Translations under genes and position numbers: made by a program | The notes under the pieces: model-generated | What the model saw: only the letters and a program-made list of their open reading frames with translations | Databases searched by the model: none | Told to the model about the DNA's origin: nothing | Shown: positions 53,126 to 60,987 of the stretch, piece after piece | How positions within the stretch are numbered: the stretch's first letter is position 1 | How the letters are laid out: each line of letters opens with the position of its first letter | DNA from: CAWBJO01 sp963789175 | GTDB lineage: Bacteria > Pseudomonadota > Alphaproteobacteria > Rhizobiales > Aestuariivirgaceae | Assembly: GCA_963789175.1 (NCBI GenBank) | Contig: CAWBJO010000007.1 | Span: 496,001-560,000, forward strand | Reading direction: 5' to 3' | DNA length: 64,000 bases

Positions 53126-56023
53126 TTACTCCGCCGCCTCGGTGGCCCGCTCGGAGCGCTTGCCGCGGCGCAGGACGCCCTTAAGAAACTGGCCGGTATG
53201 GCTGCGGGGCTCCTTGGCGCAGGCTTCGGGCGTACCGGCGAACACGATCTCGCCGCCGGCATCACCACCATCGGGCCCAAGGTCGATGATCCAGTCGGCG
53301 GTCTTGATGACCTCGAGATTGTGCTCGATGACGACGACCGTGTTGCCCTGGTCGACGAGCTGGTGGAGCACCTCGAGGAGCTTCTTCACGTCGTGGAAAT
53401 GAAGGCCGGTCGTCGGCTCGTCGAGAAGGTAGATGGTGCGGCCGGTGGCGCGCCTGGAGAGCTCGCGGGCGAGCTTGACGCGCTGCGCCTCGCCGCCCGA
53501 CAGCGTGGTCGCCTGCTGGCCGATGTGGATGTAGCCGAGGCCGACGCGATCCAGCGTCTCGAGCTTGTCGCGCACGGCAGGGACGGCCCGGAAGAACTCG
53601 GCGCCCTCGCTCACGGTCATGTCGAGCACGTCGGCGATCGACTTGTCCTTGAAGCGGATCTCCAACGTCTCGCGGTTGTACCGCTTGCCGTGACATTCGT
53701 CGCAGGTCACGTAGACGTCGGGCAGGAAGTGCATCTCGATCTTTATGACGCCGTCGCCCTGGCAGGCCTCGCACCGGCCACCCTTGACGTTGAAGGAGAA
53801 GCGGCCCGGCCCGTAGCCTCGCGCCTTCGCCTCGGGCAGGCCGGCGAACCAGTCGCGGATGGGAGTGAAGGCGCCGGTATAGGTCGCGGGGTTCGAGCGC
53901 GGCGTGCGGCCGATGGGCGACTGGTCGATGTCGATGATCTTGTCGAGATACTCGAGTCCTTCGATGCGGTCGTGCTCCAGAGGGTGCTCGCGGGCGCCCA
54001 TGAGGCGACGGGCGGCGGCCCGGTAGACGGTGTCGATCAGGAGGGTCGACTTGCCGCTGCCCGAGACTCCGGTGACGCAGGTGAAGAGGCCGAGCGGGAT
54101 GCTCGCCGAGACGTTCTTCAGATTGTTGGCCCGCGCGCCCTTCACGATGACGCTGCGCTCCGGCTCCGGCGTGCGCCGGCGCTTCGGAACGGCGATCTGC
54201 TGCAGGCCGACGAGGTACTGCCCGGTCAGTGACGCCGGATTCGCCATGACCTGATCGGGGGTACCCTGGGCTACGACATGGCCGCCATGGACGCCGGCGC
54301 CCGGCCCGATGTCCACGACGTGGTCGGCCATGCGGATGGCATCCTCGTCGTGCTCGACGACGATGACGGTGTTGCCGAGGTCGCGCAGCCGGATCAGCGT
54401 CTCGAGCAGGCGCGCGTTGTCGCGCTGGTGGAGACCGATCGACGGCTCGTCGAGCACGTAGAGGACGCCGGTCAGGCCCGAGCCGATCTGCGAGGCGAGC
54501 CTGATGCGCTGGCTCTCGCCGCCCGAAAGGGTGCCGGAGCGGCGCGACAGCGACAGGTAGTCGAGGCCGACGTCGACCAGGAACTGCAGGCGTTCGCGGA
54601 TTTCCTTCAAGATGCGGCTGGCGATCTCCCGCTCTTTCGGCTTGAGGCGGGCGGGGAGGGCGGCAAACCAGTCGAGCGCCGCCCGGATGGCAAGATCGGT
54701 GACCTGGCCGATGTGAAGCCCGCCGATCTTCACGGCGAGAGCCTGGGGTTTCAGGCGAAAGCCGCCGCAGGCCTCGCAGGGATGGTCCGACTGGTATCGC
54801 GACAGCTCCTCGCGCATCCACTCGGAGTCGGTCTCGCGCCAGCGGCGCTCGATGTTTCCGATGACGCCCTCGAAGGCCTTGCGCGTCCGGTAGGTGCGGA
54901 TGCCGTCGTCATAGGTGATCGCGACCTCTTCCTCGCCCGTTCCGAAGAGCACGGCGTCGCGCACCTTCTTGGGGAGCTTCTCCCAGGGCGTCGTCATCCC
55001 GACGCGAAAATGCTTGGCGAGGGCTTCGAGCGTCTGCATGTAATAGGGCGAGGTGGCGCCGGTCTTCGCCCAGGGCTGGATGGCGCCGTCGCGCAGCGAC
55101 AGGTTCTGATCGGGGACGACGAGGTCGGGCTCGAACTTCAGCTCGGTGCCGAGACCGTCGCAGGTCGGGCAGGCGCCATAGGGATTGTTGAACGAGAAGA
55201 GGCGCGGCTCGATCTCGTCGATGGTGAAGCCGGAGACCGGGCATGCGAACTTCTCGGAGAAGATGATGCGCCGCGGCTCTCCCTTCTCGCCCTTCTCGTC
55301 GGTGAACTCCACGATGGCGAGTCCGTCGGCCAGCTTGAGGGCCGTCTCGAAGGAATCGGCAAGACGGGTGGCGAGGTCGGGCCGGACGACGACGCGGTCC
55401 ACCACGACATCGATGTCGTGCTTGTACTTCTTGTCGAGCGCCGGGACGGCGTCGAGCTCATGGAAGGTGCCGTTGATCTTGACGCGCTGGAATCCCTTCT
55501 TCTGGAGATCGGCGAATTCCTTGCGGTATTCACCCTTCCTGCCCCTGACGATGGGGGCGAGGAGATAGAGCCGGGTGCCCTCCTCAAGCTCCATGACGCG
55601 GTCGACCATCAGCGAAACGGTCTGGCTCTCGATGGGAAGGCCGGTGGCGGGCGAATAGGCGATGCCGATGCGGGCGAACAGGAGCCGCATGTAGTCGTAG
55701 ATCTCGGTCACCGTGCCGACGGTGGACCGCGGATTGCGGGACGTCGTCTTCTGTTCGATGGAAATGGCGGGGGACAGCCCGTCGATCTGGTCGACGTCGG
55801 GCTTCTGCATCATCTCCAGGAACTGGCGGGCGTAGGCGGCGAGCGATTCCACATAGCGCCGCTGGCCCTCCGCATAAATGGTGTCGAAGGCGAGAGACGA
55901 CTTGCCCGAGCCGGAAAGCCCCGTGAATACAATGAGGTTGTCGCGTGGGAGCTCCAGCGAGATGTTTTTCAGGTTGTGCTCGCGGGCACCCTGAATGGCG
56001 ATCACTTTCTTATGCTCGGCCAT
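53126..56023 (-). CDS. uvrA: Excinuclease ABC subunit UvrA
   Basis: DNA-damage sensor ATPase of nucleotide excision repair. Two ABC modules: Walker A GLSGSGKSSLAFDT near residue 35 and GVSGSGKSTLLIDT in the second half; signatures LSGGESQRIRLASQIG and LSGGEAQRVKLAREL. The second zinc module is intact (CEACQG and CDECHG), while the first has CPVSGF in place of CPxCGF, next to an intact CPTC; this Ser variant is, as I recall, common in Alphaproteobacteria. 965 residues. Confidence 0.98.
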   Translation of the reverse strand: MAEHKKVIAIQGAREHNLKNISLELPRDNLIVFTGLSGSGKSSLAFDTIYAEGQRRYVESLAAYARQFLEMMQKPDVDQIDGLSPAISIEQKTTSRNPRSTVGTVTEIYDYMRLLFARIGIAYSPATGLPIESQTVSLMVDRVMELEEGTRLYLLAPIVRGRKGEYRKEFADLQKKGFQRVKINGTFHELDAVPALDKKYKHDIDVVVDRVVVRPDLATRLADSFETALKLADGLAIVEFTDEKGEKGEPRRIIFSEKFACPVSGFTIDEIEPRLFSFNNPYGACPTCDGLGTELKFEPDLVVPDQNLSLRDGAIQPWAKTGATSPYYMQTLEALAKHFRVGMTTPWEKLPKKVRDAVLFGTGEEEVAITYDDGIRTYRTRKAFEGVIGNIERRWRETDSEWMREELSRYQSDHPCEACGGFRLKPQALAVKIGGLHIGQVTDLAIRAALDWFAALPARLKPKEREIASRILKEIRERLQFLVDVGLDYLSLSRRSGTLSGGESQRIRLASQIGSGLTGVLYVLDEPSIGLHQRDNARLLETLIRLRDLGNTVIVVEHDEDAIRMADHVVDIGPGAGVHGGHVVAQGTPDQVMANPASLTGQYLVGLQQIAVPKRRRTPEPERSVIVKGARANNLKNVSASIPLGLFTCVTGVSGSGKSTLLIDTVYRAAARRLMGAREHPLEHDRIEGLEYLDKIIDIDQSPIGRTPRSNPATYTGAFTPIRDWFAGLPEAKARGYGPGRFSFNVKGGRCEACQGDGVIKIEMHFLPDVYVTCDECHGKRYNRETLEIRFKDKSIADVLDMTVSEGAEFFRAVPAVRDKLETLDRVGLGYIHIGQQATTLSGGEAQRVKLARELSRRATGRTIYLLDEPTTGLHFHDVKKLLEVLHQLVDQGNTVVVIEHNLEVIKTADWIIDLGPDGGDAGGEIVFAGTPEACAKEPRSHTGQFLKGVLRRGKRSERATEAAE

Positions 56024-56142
56024 GGGACAGGACTAGACCAAAACGTGAACACGGGCAATGCCGAAGTCGGCGCTCTCCCCATCAGATAGGCATGTCGGCC
56101 CGACATTTCGAAGGCCTCCCGACAGCGTGTCGTCAGGAGCCG

Positions 56143-56514
56143 CTATTCGGGGTGATAGGTGGTGGAGATGTAGGCCTTGTCGTTCTGGGCGCTGCGCTCG
56201 AAGGAGAGGAAATCATAGTAGCCGCAGCGGCCGGGCCCCGGATATTCGCGGCAGCCGGCCGGCCGTGCGCCGTAGATGGTGCAGCACCGCTTCTCGATGT
56301 CGAAGAACTGGCAGGTGCGGCCGAAGTACTTGTCCTTCTTGCGGCGCATAATGCGTTTGTAGCCGTAGCCCGACTTGCAGTATCTCTTCTCCGCCTCCTC
56401 AGGGGTGAGGGAGAAATGGGCCGCGAGGCGCTCAAGGTCCCGCTTGGTTACGATCACGGCCGGATACGAACAACAGTAACCGGGACACTTACTGCAATTG
56501 TACAGCCTGGCCAT
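56143..56514 (-). CDS. YkgJ-family cysteine cluster protein
   Basis: A small Cys-rich protein probably binding Zn or Fe-S: NCSKCPGYCC at the start, then YCKSG, RTCQFFDIEKRCCTIYGARPAGCREYPG and GRCGYYDF. Unknown role. I give the ATG at 56514 (123 residues); a GTG at 56532 would add six residues, KKKR-rich. Stand-alone gene between uvrA (same strand) and the divergent GT21 gene. Confidence 0.85.
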   Translation of the reverse strand: MARLYNCSKCPGYCCSYPAVIVTKRDLERLAAHFSLTPEEAEKRYCKSGYGYKRIMRRKKDKYFGRTCQFFDIEKRCCTIYGARPAGCREYPGPGRCGYYDFLSFERSAQNDKAYISTTYHPE

Positions 56515-56694
56515 CACTCGCTTCTTCTTCACGACAATGGCGCATCCTTAAACGCCGGCCACGGCATCGCAAAGTCTTTTCTATGACGTATGAACGCCAA
56601 GAGTCGGGGACCGTTGCGAAACTGTCGACAAAGCATGCGACCACCGGCGCCAGGATGGCCGGGCCGAAGCGAGTCGTGATATGATGGACCGCAG

Positions 56695-57855
56695 ATGATC
56701 GATGTTGCGCTGACGCTTGCCGCCGCGGCCTTTTGCGCCTTCGCCGTCCTATGCCATGCGGGGAGCATCGCCACCGCTATCATCGCGCAGCGGCGCGGCG
56801 CCTTGCCCACGACAGATGGGCTGCCGCCCGTCTCCATCGTTCGCACGCTGTGCGAACGGGACAACTTTCTGCGGCAGACTCTCGCCAGCACCTTCGCCGT
56901 CTCCTATCCCGACTACGAGATCCTGTTTTGCGCCGCCCGCGAGACCGACGGGGCCGTCGAGACCGCCCGAAGCGTCATCGCCGCCAATCCCGGCCGCGAT
57001 GCCCGCCTGCTCGTCGGCGAGGACCGCATCAGCTCCAATCCGAAGCTCAACAACCTCGCCAAGGGATTCGCGGCGGCCCGCCACGATCTCCTGGTCTTCG
57101 TCGACAGCAACGTCCTCATGCCCGAGGACTACCTCCTGCAGATGATCGCCTTGTGGAAGTCCGACACCGGCGTGGTGACGGCGCCGCCCATCGGCTCGCA
57201 TCCCGACAGCTTCTGGGCGGAGATGGAATGCAGCTTCCTCAACACCTATCAGGGGCGCTGGCAGCTTTTCGCCAACCTGCTCGGCATCGGCTATGCGCAT
57301 GGGAAGAACATGATGCTGCGGCGGTCGCTGATCCAGGGCGCGGGAGGCATCCGGGCGCTCGCCGTCCAGCCGGCCGAGGACGCGGCGGTGACGAAGATCG
57401 CCCGCCAGGCCGGCCTCGGAATCGCCCTCAGCCCGAAATGCTTCGTCCAGCCGCTCGGCAAGCGGTCGGCACGCGAGGTCTGGGGCCGCCAGGTCCGGTG
57501 GGCGAAGCTCCGCCGGCGGACGTTCCCGATCGCCTTCGTCGCGGAACCGCTTTCCGGAAGCCTTGTCCCGCTCCTCGCCGCCGGCATCGTCGCCGGGGCG
57601 GCCGGAGCCGACATTCCCTGGGTCGTCGGCCTCATGGCGCTGGCGTGGTACGGGGGCGAGGTGCTGCTCGCGCGCAGCCTCGGCTGGCACCTAAAGCCCC
57701 TGTCGCTGGTGACGCTGCCCCTGCGCGACCTGATGCTGCCCGTCATCTGGATCGCGGCATGGGCCTCCGACGTGTTCGAGTGGGGCGGTCAGGAGATCAG
57801 CACGACCGCAAAACGCGGACCGGCCGAGGAATTCACGCCTCCGGCAGCGGAATGA
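56695..57855 (+). CDS. GT21-type ceramide glucosyltransferase-like membrane protein
   Basis: Predicted to transfer a hexose from UDP-sugar to a lipid such as ceramide. 386 residues: an N-terminal helix (ALTLAAAAFCAFAVLCHAGSI), a GT2/GT21 catalytic domain with PPVSIVRTLCERD, a D2 region FVDSNVLMPEDYLLQ, D3 in QPAEDAAVTKIAR and the QxxRW motif in RQVRWAKLRRR, then two or three C-terminal helices. Bacterial GT21 enzymes make glycosphingolipids or glycosyl-diacylglycerol. No sphingolipid synthesis genes are in this window, so the acceptor is inferred only. Confidence 0.82.
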   Translation: MIDVALTLAAAAFCAFAVLCHAGSIATAIIAQRRGALPTTDGLPPVSIVRTLCERDNFLRQTLASTFAVSYPDYEILFCAARETDGAVETARSVIAANPGRDARLLVGEDRISSNPKLNNLAKGFAAARHDLLVFVDSNVLMPEDYLLQMIALWKSDTGVVTAPPIGSHPDSFWAEMECSFLNTYQGRWQLFANLLGIGYAHGKNMMLRRSLIQGAGGIRALAVQPAEDAAVTKIARQAGLGIALSPKCFVQPLGKRSAREVWGRQVRWAKLRRRTFPIAFVAEPLSGSLVPLLAAGIVAGAAGADIPWVVGLMALAWYGGEVLLARSLGWHLKPLSLVTLPLRDLMLPVIWIAAWASDVFEWGGQEISTTAKRGPAEEFTPPAAE

Positions 57856-58750
57856 ACTCCGTTTCACCGGGCACCGTCCGGAAGCGGCCCGACTTCCAGT
57901 TCTGCTTGGCATCCTCGATGCGCTCGCGGCGCGAGGAGACGAAGTTCCACCAGATATAGCGGGGACCTTCCATCGCGTTTCCGCCGAGGTACATCATGCG
58001 GGCTTCGGTGACCGCCGTGACCGTGATGGCGTCGCCGGGGCGGAAGACGAGGAGCTTCTGGCCGGTGAAGCGTTCGCCGCCGATTTCGATCTCGCCCTCG
58101 ATGAGATAGATGGCGCGCTCCTCGTGGGTCGCGTCGAGAGGAGCGGTCCTGCCGGCGGCGAGCACGACCTCGGCATAGAGCCAATCGGAATGGGTGGCGA
58201 CGGGCGAGGCCTGGCCGAAGGCGCGGCCGGCGACGATCCTCGCCCAGATGCCCCCGGCCTCGACGACCGGCAGCGTGGCGGCGCTGAAATGCTGAAAGGA
58301 GGGATCGCCTTCCTCCTCGTCGCGGGGCAGCGCGATCCAGCTCTGCAGGCCGTGGATGCGGCCGCTGCGTCCCTTCAGGTCTTCCGGCCGGCGCTCGGAA
58401 TGGGCGATGCCGCGACCGGCGGTCATCAGGTTCATGGCGCCCGGCGTGATCTCGCGGGCATTGCCTTCGCTGTCGCGGTGCATGACCCGACCGTCGAAGA
58501 GATAGGTGACCGTGGCGAGGCCGATATGCGGATGCGGGCGGACGTCGACATTGGTGTCGGCCATGTACTGGAGCGGGCCGAAGTGATCGAAGAAGATGAA
58601 GGGTCCGACCATCTGGCGCTGTGCATGGGGTAGGGCACGGCGGACCGAAAAGCCGCCGAGGTCGCGAACGCGCGGAACGAGCATGAGCTCGAGCGCGTCG
58701 CACGAGGAGGCATCGCCGAGAACGGGGTCTTTGGCCGGCATCCAGCTCAT
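57833..58750 (-). CDS. Pirin family protein
   Basis: A bicupin of 305 residues. The N-terminal metal site is intact: RPHPHIGLATVTYLFDG and MHRDSEGN with SERRPE nearby, giving the conserved His triad and Glu, and GRIHGLQSWIALP follows. Some bacterial pirins have quercetin dioxygenase activity; others bind metabolic enzymes. Its 3' end overlaps the convergent GT21 gene by 23 bases. It is the last ordinary gene before the accessory segment. Confidence 0.93.
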   Translation of the reverse strand: MSWMPAKDPVLGDASSCDALELMLVPRVRDLGGFSVRRALPHAQRQMVGPFIFFDHFGPLQYMADTNVDVRPHPHIGLATVTYLFDGRVMHRDSEGNAREITPGAMNLMTAGRGIAHSERRPEDLKGRSGRIHGLQSWIALPRDEEEGDPSFQHFSAATLPVVEAGGIWARIVAGRAFGQASPVATHSDWLYAEVVLAAGRTAPLDATHEERAIYLIEGEIEIGGERFTGQKLLVFRPGDAITVTAVTEARMMYLGGNAMEGPRYIWWNFVSSRRERIEDAKQNWKSGRFRTVPGETEFIPLPEA

Positions 58751-58841
58751 GGCGCCATTATGCGCCAGTGCGGGAGACGTGAGAAGCCGGAAGGCAGCAC
58801 GACGACCCGGGCGGCCTTAGGCCTCCGGGAGAGAAGGGAGT

Positions 58842-59084
58842 GTGGAGCGCCCACCTCGCGGGGGACTTCGCGAAGTCGACAGGCAACGGCAATCAGGATG
58901 CCCCGTGAAGGAGCGCTCCACCGGTGTTTCGCCACGGCATCGCCTTACTGCGATCTCGCCAGAGGTTTCCAAGATCGAGCGAGCTCTACCCTGGAAGCCT
59001 CCGACTGTGCTGAGCACGCTCCGTCTTAGGAGGGTCAGGCCGGAGACGCCGCCCGGGCTTCCGTCTCTTGCTTACGCTTGAGAC
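58842..59084. repeat. Cluster of nested inverted repeats (possible structured RNA)
   Basis: Inverted pairs in order: GTGGAGCGC (58842-58850) with GCGCTCCAC (58913-58921), enclosing the perfect palindrome GACTTCGCGAAGTC (58864-58877); GAGGTTTCCA (58962-58971) with TGGAAGCCTC (58992-59001), one G-U pair; GTGC-TGA-GCAC (59007-59017); GAGACG (59043-59048) with CGTCTC (59062-59067), which competes with GTCTC (59063-59067) and GAGAC (59080-59084). The last two stems exclude each other. Confidence 0.45.
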
Positions 59085-59171
59085 TTCATCCCGAGGCACC
59101 GATCACCCGCCACGCCGTCAGCTATCCGGACAACGCCTCCCATGTGGAAGGTGACGGTGTCGATCTACCTA

Positions 59172-59204
59172 TCTAGGAATTTATTGTCAAGGAATTTTTG
59201 CATA
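59172..59204 (+). repeat. 33-base imperfect direct repeat, copy 1
   Basis: Begins TCTAGGAATTTA and ends TTGCATA, with AGGAAT twice inside, 15 bases apart. 27 of 33 bases match copy 2 at 59369-59401. Function unknown; possible protein-binding site pair or insertion scar. Confidence 0.6.
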
Positions 59205-59368
59205 GAGCAGTTTGGCAGTCGCGCCGGGAAATCTTTTTTCGCGGCTACCCCGATACGGAAGCGTCGCGCGCAACCTGGGCGCGGAGGCAACTCGAAGGGA
59301 CTCGCCAGGGTCGGGGTGACCCTCGAGTCATTTTCGGCCGCCAGCCGGAACGCACGCGAAAGGAGGCC

Positions 59369-59401
59369 TCTAGGAATTTACTGACGAGGAATAATTGCAC
59401 A
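59369..59401 (+). repeat. 33-base imperfect direct repeat, copy 2
   Basis: Begins TCTAGGAATTTA and ends TTGCACA, with two AGGAAT units. It starts 197 bases after copy 1 and 21 bases before the 11-base repeat array. Confidence 0.6.
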
Positions 59402-59421
59402 ATCAGGTTCCCTGCCGAAGT

Positions 59422-59499
59422 TGTGGGAAAGCTGGGGATTTTCGACTCGACAAACTGTGCCGAGCCTGTGGATAAGTTGTGGAGAAGCTGTGGAGGCAA
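59422..59499 (+). repeat. 11-base TGTGGA repeat array with a DnaA-box match
   Basis: Three adjoining 11-mers, TGTGGATAAGT (59467), TGTGGAGAAGC (59478) and TGTGGAGGCAA (59489), and two related ones 45 bases upstream, TGTGGGAAAGC (59422) and TGGGGATTTTC (59433). TGTGGATAA at 59467-59475 is the exact complement of the DnaA box TTATCCACA. The 11-base period places all motifs on one DNA face. No dnaA, repC or other replication gene lies in the window. Confidence 0.5.
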
Positions 59500-59624
59500 A
59501 TCGGCGACCGAGGCGGCGGCTTCAAAAACGAGTCAAACCGGACTCCAAACCGGAGGTGTTGCTCGTCCGTTCACGGTGCAAATTCCCCCAAACCACTCCA
59601 AACGGTCGAAAAACCGTGTGCGGA

Positions 59625-59945
59625 CTAAAATCCTCGATCGTGCAAAAAGGCGCGACCCAAGTCGGTAATTTGGAGTCCGCCGAACAGGTTAAGGGCCAAA
59701 CCGGCGCCAATGATGTTGGTCTTGGAGTCGCGGTGCGAGACGAGGTTCCGCACCTGCTGCTCCCACATCTCTTCGTTGGCCCGGGTCTGGGATTCCGTAA
59801 CGTCACCTGGGGTGAAGTCGAGGTAGCGGGGGAGCTTCCGACGGATCTCCTCGAGCGAGGCCACGCCCTCGGGGCTCCCCGCCAGAATCTTCAGCGTCGC
59901 GAGTCCGACCTCGGCCTCGGTCAGGCGGTGCGGTTTCTGGGTCAT
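59625..59945 (-). CDS. Stand-alone Mrr-N-like winged-helix protein
   Basis: A 106-residue protein resembling the N-terminal winged-helix domain of Mrr restriction proteins: a leading helix (EAEVGLATLKILAGSPEGVASLEEIRRKL), a middle helix with ANEEMWEQQVRNLVSHR, and a wing and final helix (LQITDLGRAFLHDRGF). There is no nuclease domain next to it. The ATG at 59945 has a strong GAGGAG upstream. It may be a DNA-binding regulator or an orphaned domain. It is divergent from the 45-aa/82-aa/dcd-like group. Confidence 0.72.
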   Translation of the reverse strand: MTQKPHRLTEAEVGLATLKILAGSPEGVASLEEIRRKLPRYLDFTPGDVTESQTRANEEMWEQQVRNLVSHRDSKTNIIGAGLALNLFGGLQITDLGRAFLHDRGF

Positions 59946-60023
59946 GGGCGATCTCCTCGGCCAAGCCTAAACCGCGGGATTTGATGCGCAAGGGTCTGGG
60001 GCGAACTTGCGCCGAGTTCCAAG

Positions 60024-60161
60024 ATGGCGCGGAAAAAGGGTTCGTCGCGAGACCGTCGGGAACGTCTTTCTCCTCAAGGGAAGGAGTTGTTGATGGATAT
60101 GAAAGGAAGGCCGATCGCAGTGGAAAAGTTTGGCGACTCGGATACAGCATTCATCCCCTGA
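60024..60161 (+). CDS. Candidate 45-residue small protein
   Basis: An ORF too short for most gene finders. It starts MARKKGSSRDRRERLSP, strongly basic, and continues into a compositionally ordinary segment ending KFGDSDTAFIP. Its direct upstream ribosome site is weak, but a second in-frame ATG at 60093 has AAGGAG seven bases upstream and would give a 22-residue peptide. It lies 18 bases before the 82-residue gene on the same strand, which suggests a three-gene unit. Confidence 0.4.
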   Translation: MARKKGSSRDRRERLSPQGKELLMDMKGRPIAVEKFGDSDTAFIP

Positions 60162-60179
60162 ACTGAACGGAGATGCGAG

Positions 60180-60428
60180 ATGAAGATCAAAGTGAGGGAA
60201 CTTGGTGTCGGCCTCCATCCGAGCGAGAAACTGGTAGAGGTCACGACGACGGAGGGACCCGCCGCCGTGCCGCTCGACTACCGGACGGTCGTTCATGGTC
60301 ACGTCGACGTCGGGTATCCGCTGGCGAGCGAGCCCGACCGAGCATTGGTCGAGCTGCCGCAGGAAACCATCAACGGCATGTGGAGAGTCTGGGTGCCGCG
60401 GTCGGAGATCGTCGAGGACGCAGCGTGA
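60180..60428 (+). CDS. Small protein of unknown function, coupled to the Dcd-like gene
   Basis: 82 residues, acidic, predicted to be mostly beta strands (MKIKVRELGVGLHPSEKLVEV, GMWRVWVPRSEIVEDAA). No family recognised. CGGAG precedes the ATG. Its stop overlaps the next GTG by 4 bases (GTGA), so the two are probably translated together and may act together. Confidence 0.72.
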   Translation: MKIKVRELGVGLHPSEKLVEVTTTEGPAAVPLDYRTVVHGHVDVGYPLASEPDRALVELPQETINGMWRVWVPRSEIVEDAA

Positions 60429-60982
60429 TCCTGACCGATCGGGAGATCCAGATCGCCATCGAGGGGAAGGGGATCACCATCGATCCTCCCCCGCAACCGC
60501 TTGCGTACAGCTCGACGAGCCTCGACCTGACGCTCGATCCGCGGATCACGGTTTTTCGTCAGCCGACGGACGGCGTAGAGATTGCTCTCGACCCGACGCA
60601 TCCCACGTTTCACCCGGAGAGAAGCCTGCAAGGGCTTACGGAAAACCTGGTCATCGACGGCGCGGGCTACCTGCTTAGGCGCAATGTCCTCGTGTTGGCA
60701 TGGACGAAGGAATCCGTCGAACTCAAGCTGCAGTCGCGAATCGCAGCGCGGGTCGAGGGGAAGAGCTCGCTCGCCCGGCTCGGGATCGGCGTCCATGTGA
60801 CGGCGCCGACCATCCACGCCGGATTTCGAGGTCAGATCCGGCTGGAGATGATCAACCACGGTTGCGTGCCGGTGCGCCTTCGCGAGGGCATGCGAATTTG
60901 CCAGCTCATCTTCGAGCAAAGCCTCGGCACACCCGAACGCGGGTACAAAGGGATGTTCGCTTCACAGAGCGCAGCTGCGTAG
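60425..60982 (+). CDS. dCTP deaminase/dUTPase family protein
   Basis: 185 residues of the Dcd/Dut fold. N-terminal ILTDREIQIAIEGKGITIDPP and YSSTSLDLTLDPRITVF, then the active-site block ARVEGKSSLARLGIGVHV and IHAGFRGQIRLEMINHG, which carries the Arg-Ser-Ser-Leu-like motif (as KSSLAR) and the catalytic-type Glu. The C-terminus ends RGYKGMFASQ, resembling the nucleotide-covering tail. It may deaminate dCTP or hydrolyse dUTP. Its accessory-region setting suggests it is an extra copy, possibly phage- or defence-related. Confidence 0.82.
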   Translation: MILTDREIQIAIEGKGITIDPPPQPLAYSSTSLDLTLDPRITVFRQPTDGVEIALDPTHPTFHPERSLQGLTENLVIDGAGYLLRRNVLVLAWTKESVELKLQSRIAARVEGKSSLARLGIGVHVTAPTIHAGFRGQIRLEMINHGCVPVRLREGMRICQLIFEQSLGTPERGYKGMFASQSAAA

Positions 60983-60987
60983 TCCGG

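Larger units (their letters stand above)
58751..59624. other. 874-base stretch without a convincing gene, rich in repeats
   Basis: Several short open frames exist here, but none has a ribosome site, a plausible composition or a recognisable family. The segment holds nested inverted repeats (58842-59084), a 33-base imperfect direct repeat (59172 and 59369), and an 11-base repeat array with a DnaA-box match (59422-59499). From about 59160 the composition becomes more AT-rich than the surrounding chromosome. It looks like non-coding accessory DNA or a decayed insertion. Confidence 0.6.

Noticed and set aside
55195..55260. UvrA first zinc motif as a defect
   Set aside because: CPVSGF in place of CPxCGF is, as far as I recall, usual in alphaproteobacterial UvrA, so it is not a sign of inactivation.
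59142..59384. 80-codon frame containing repeat copy 1 (ends RRPLGIY)
   Set aside because: No ribosome site; its peptide similarity to the neighbouring frame comes from the shared DNA repeat only.
59467..59499. Chromosomal replication origin
   Set aside because: DnaA-box-like repeats are present but no dnaA, hemE, parAB or other origin-linked genes are nearby; a chromosomal origin call is not supported.
59602..59617. ACGGT/ACCGT hairpin as terminator of the Mrr-N-like gene
   Set aside because: The stem is only 5 bp and no T run follows on the gene's strand.
59198..59668. 156-codon rightward frame in the repeat-rich gap
   Set aside because: It has a Ser/Arg/Thr-heavy composition, no ribosome site, runs through both repeat types and overlaps the Mrr-N-like gene end; coding is unlikely.
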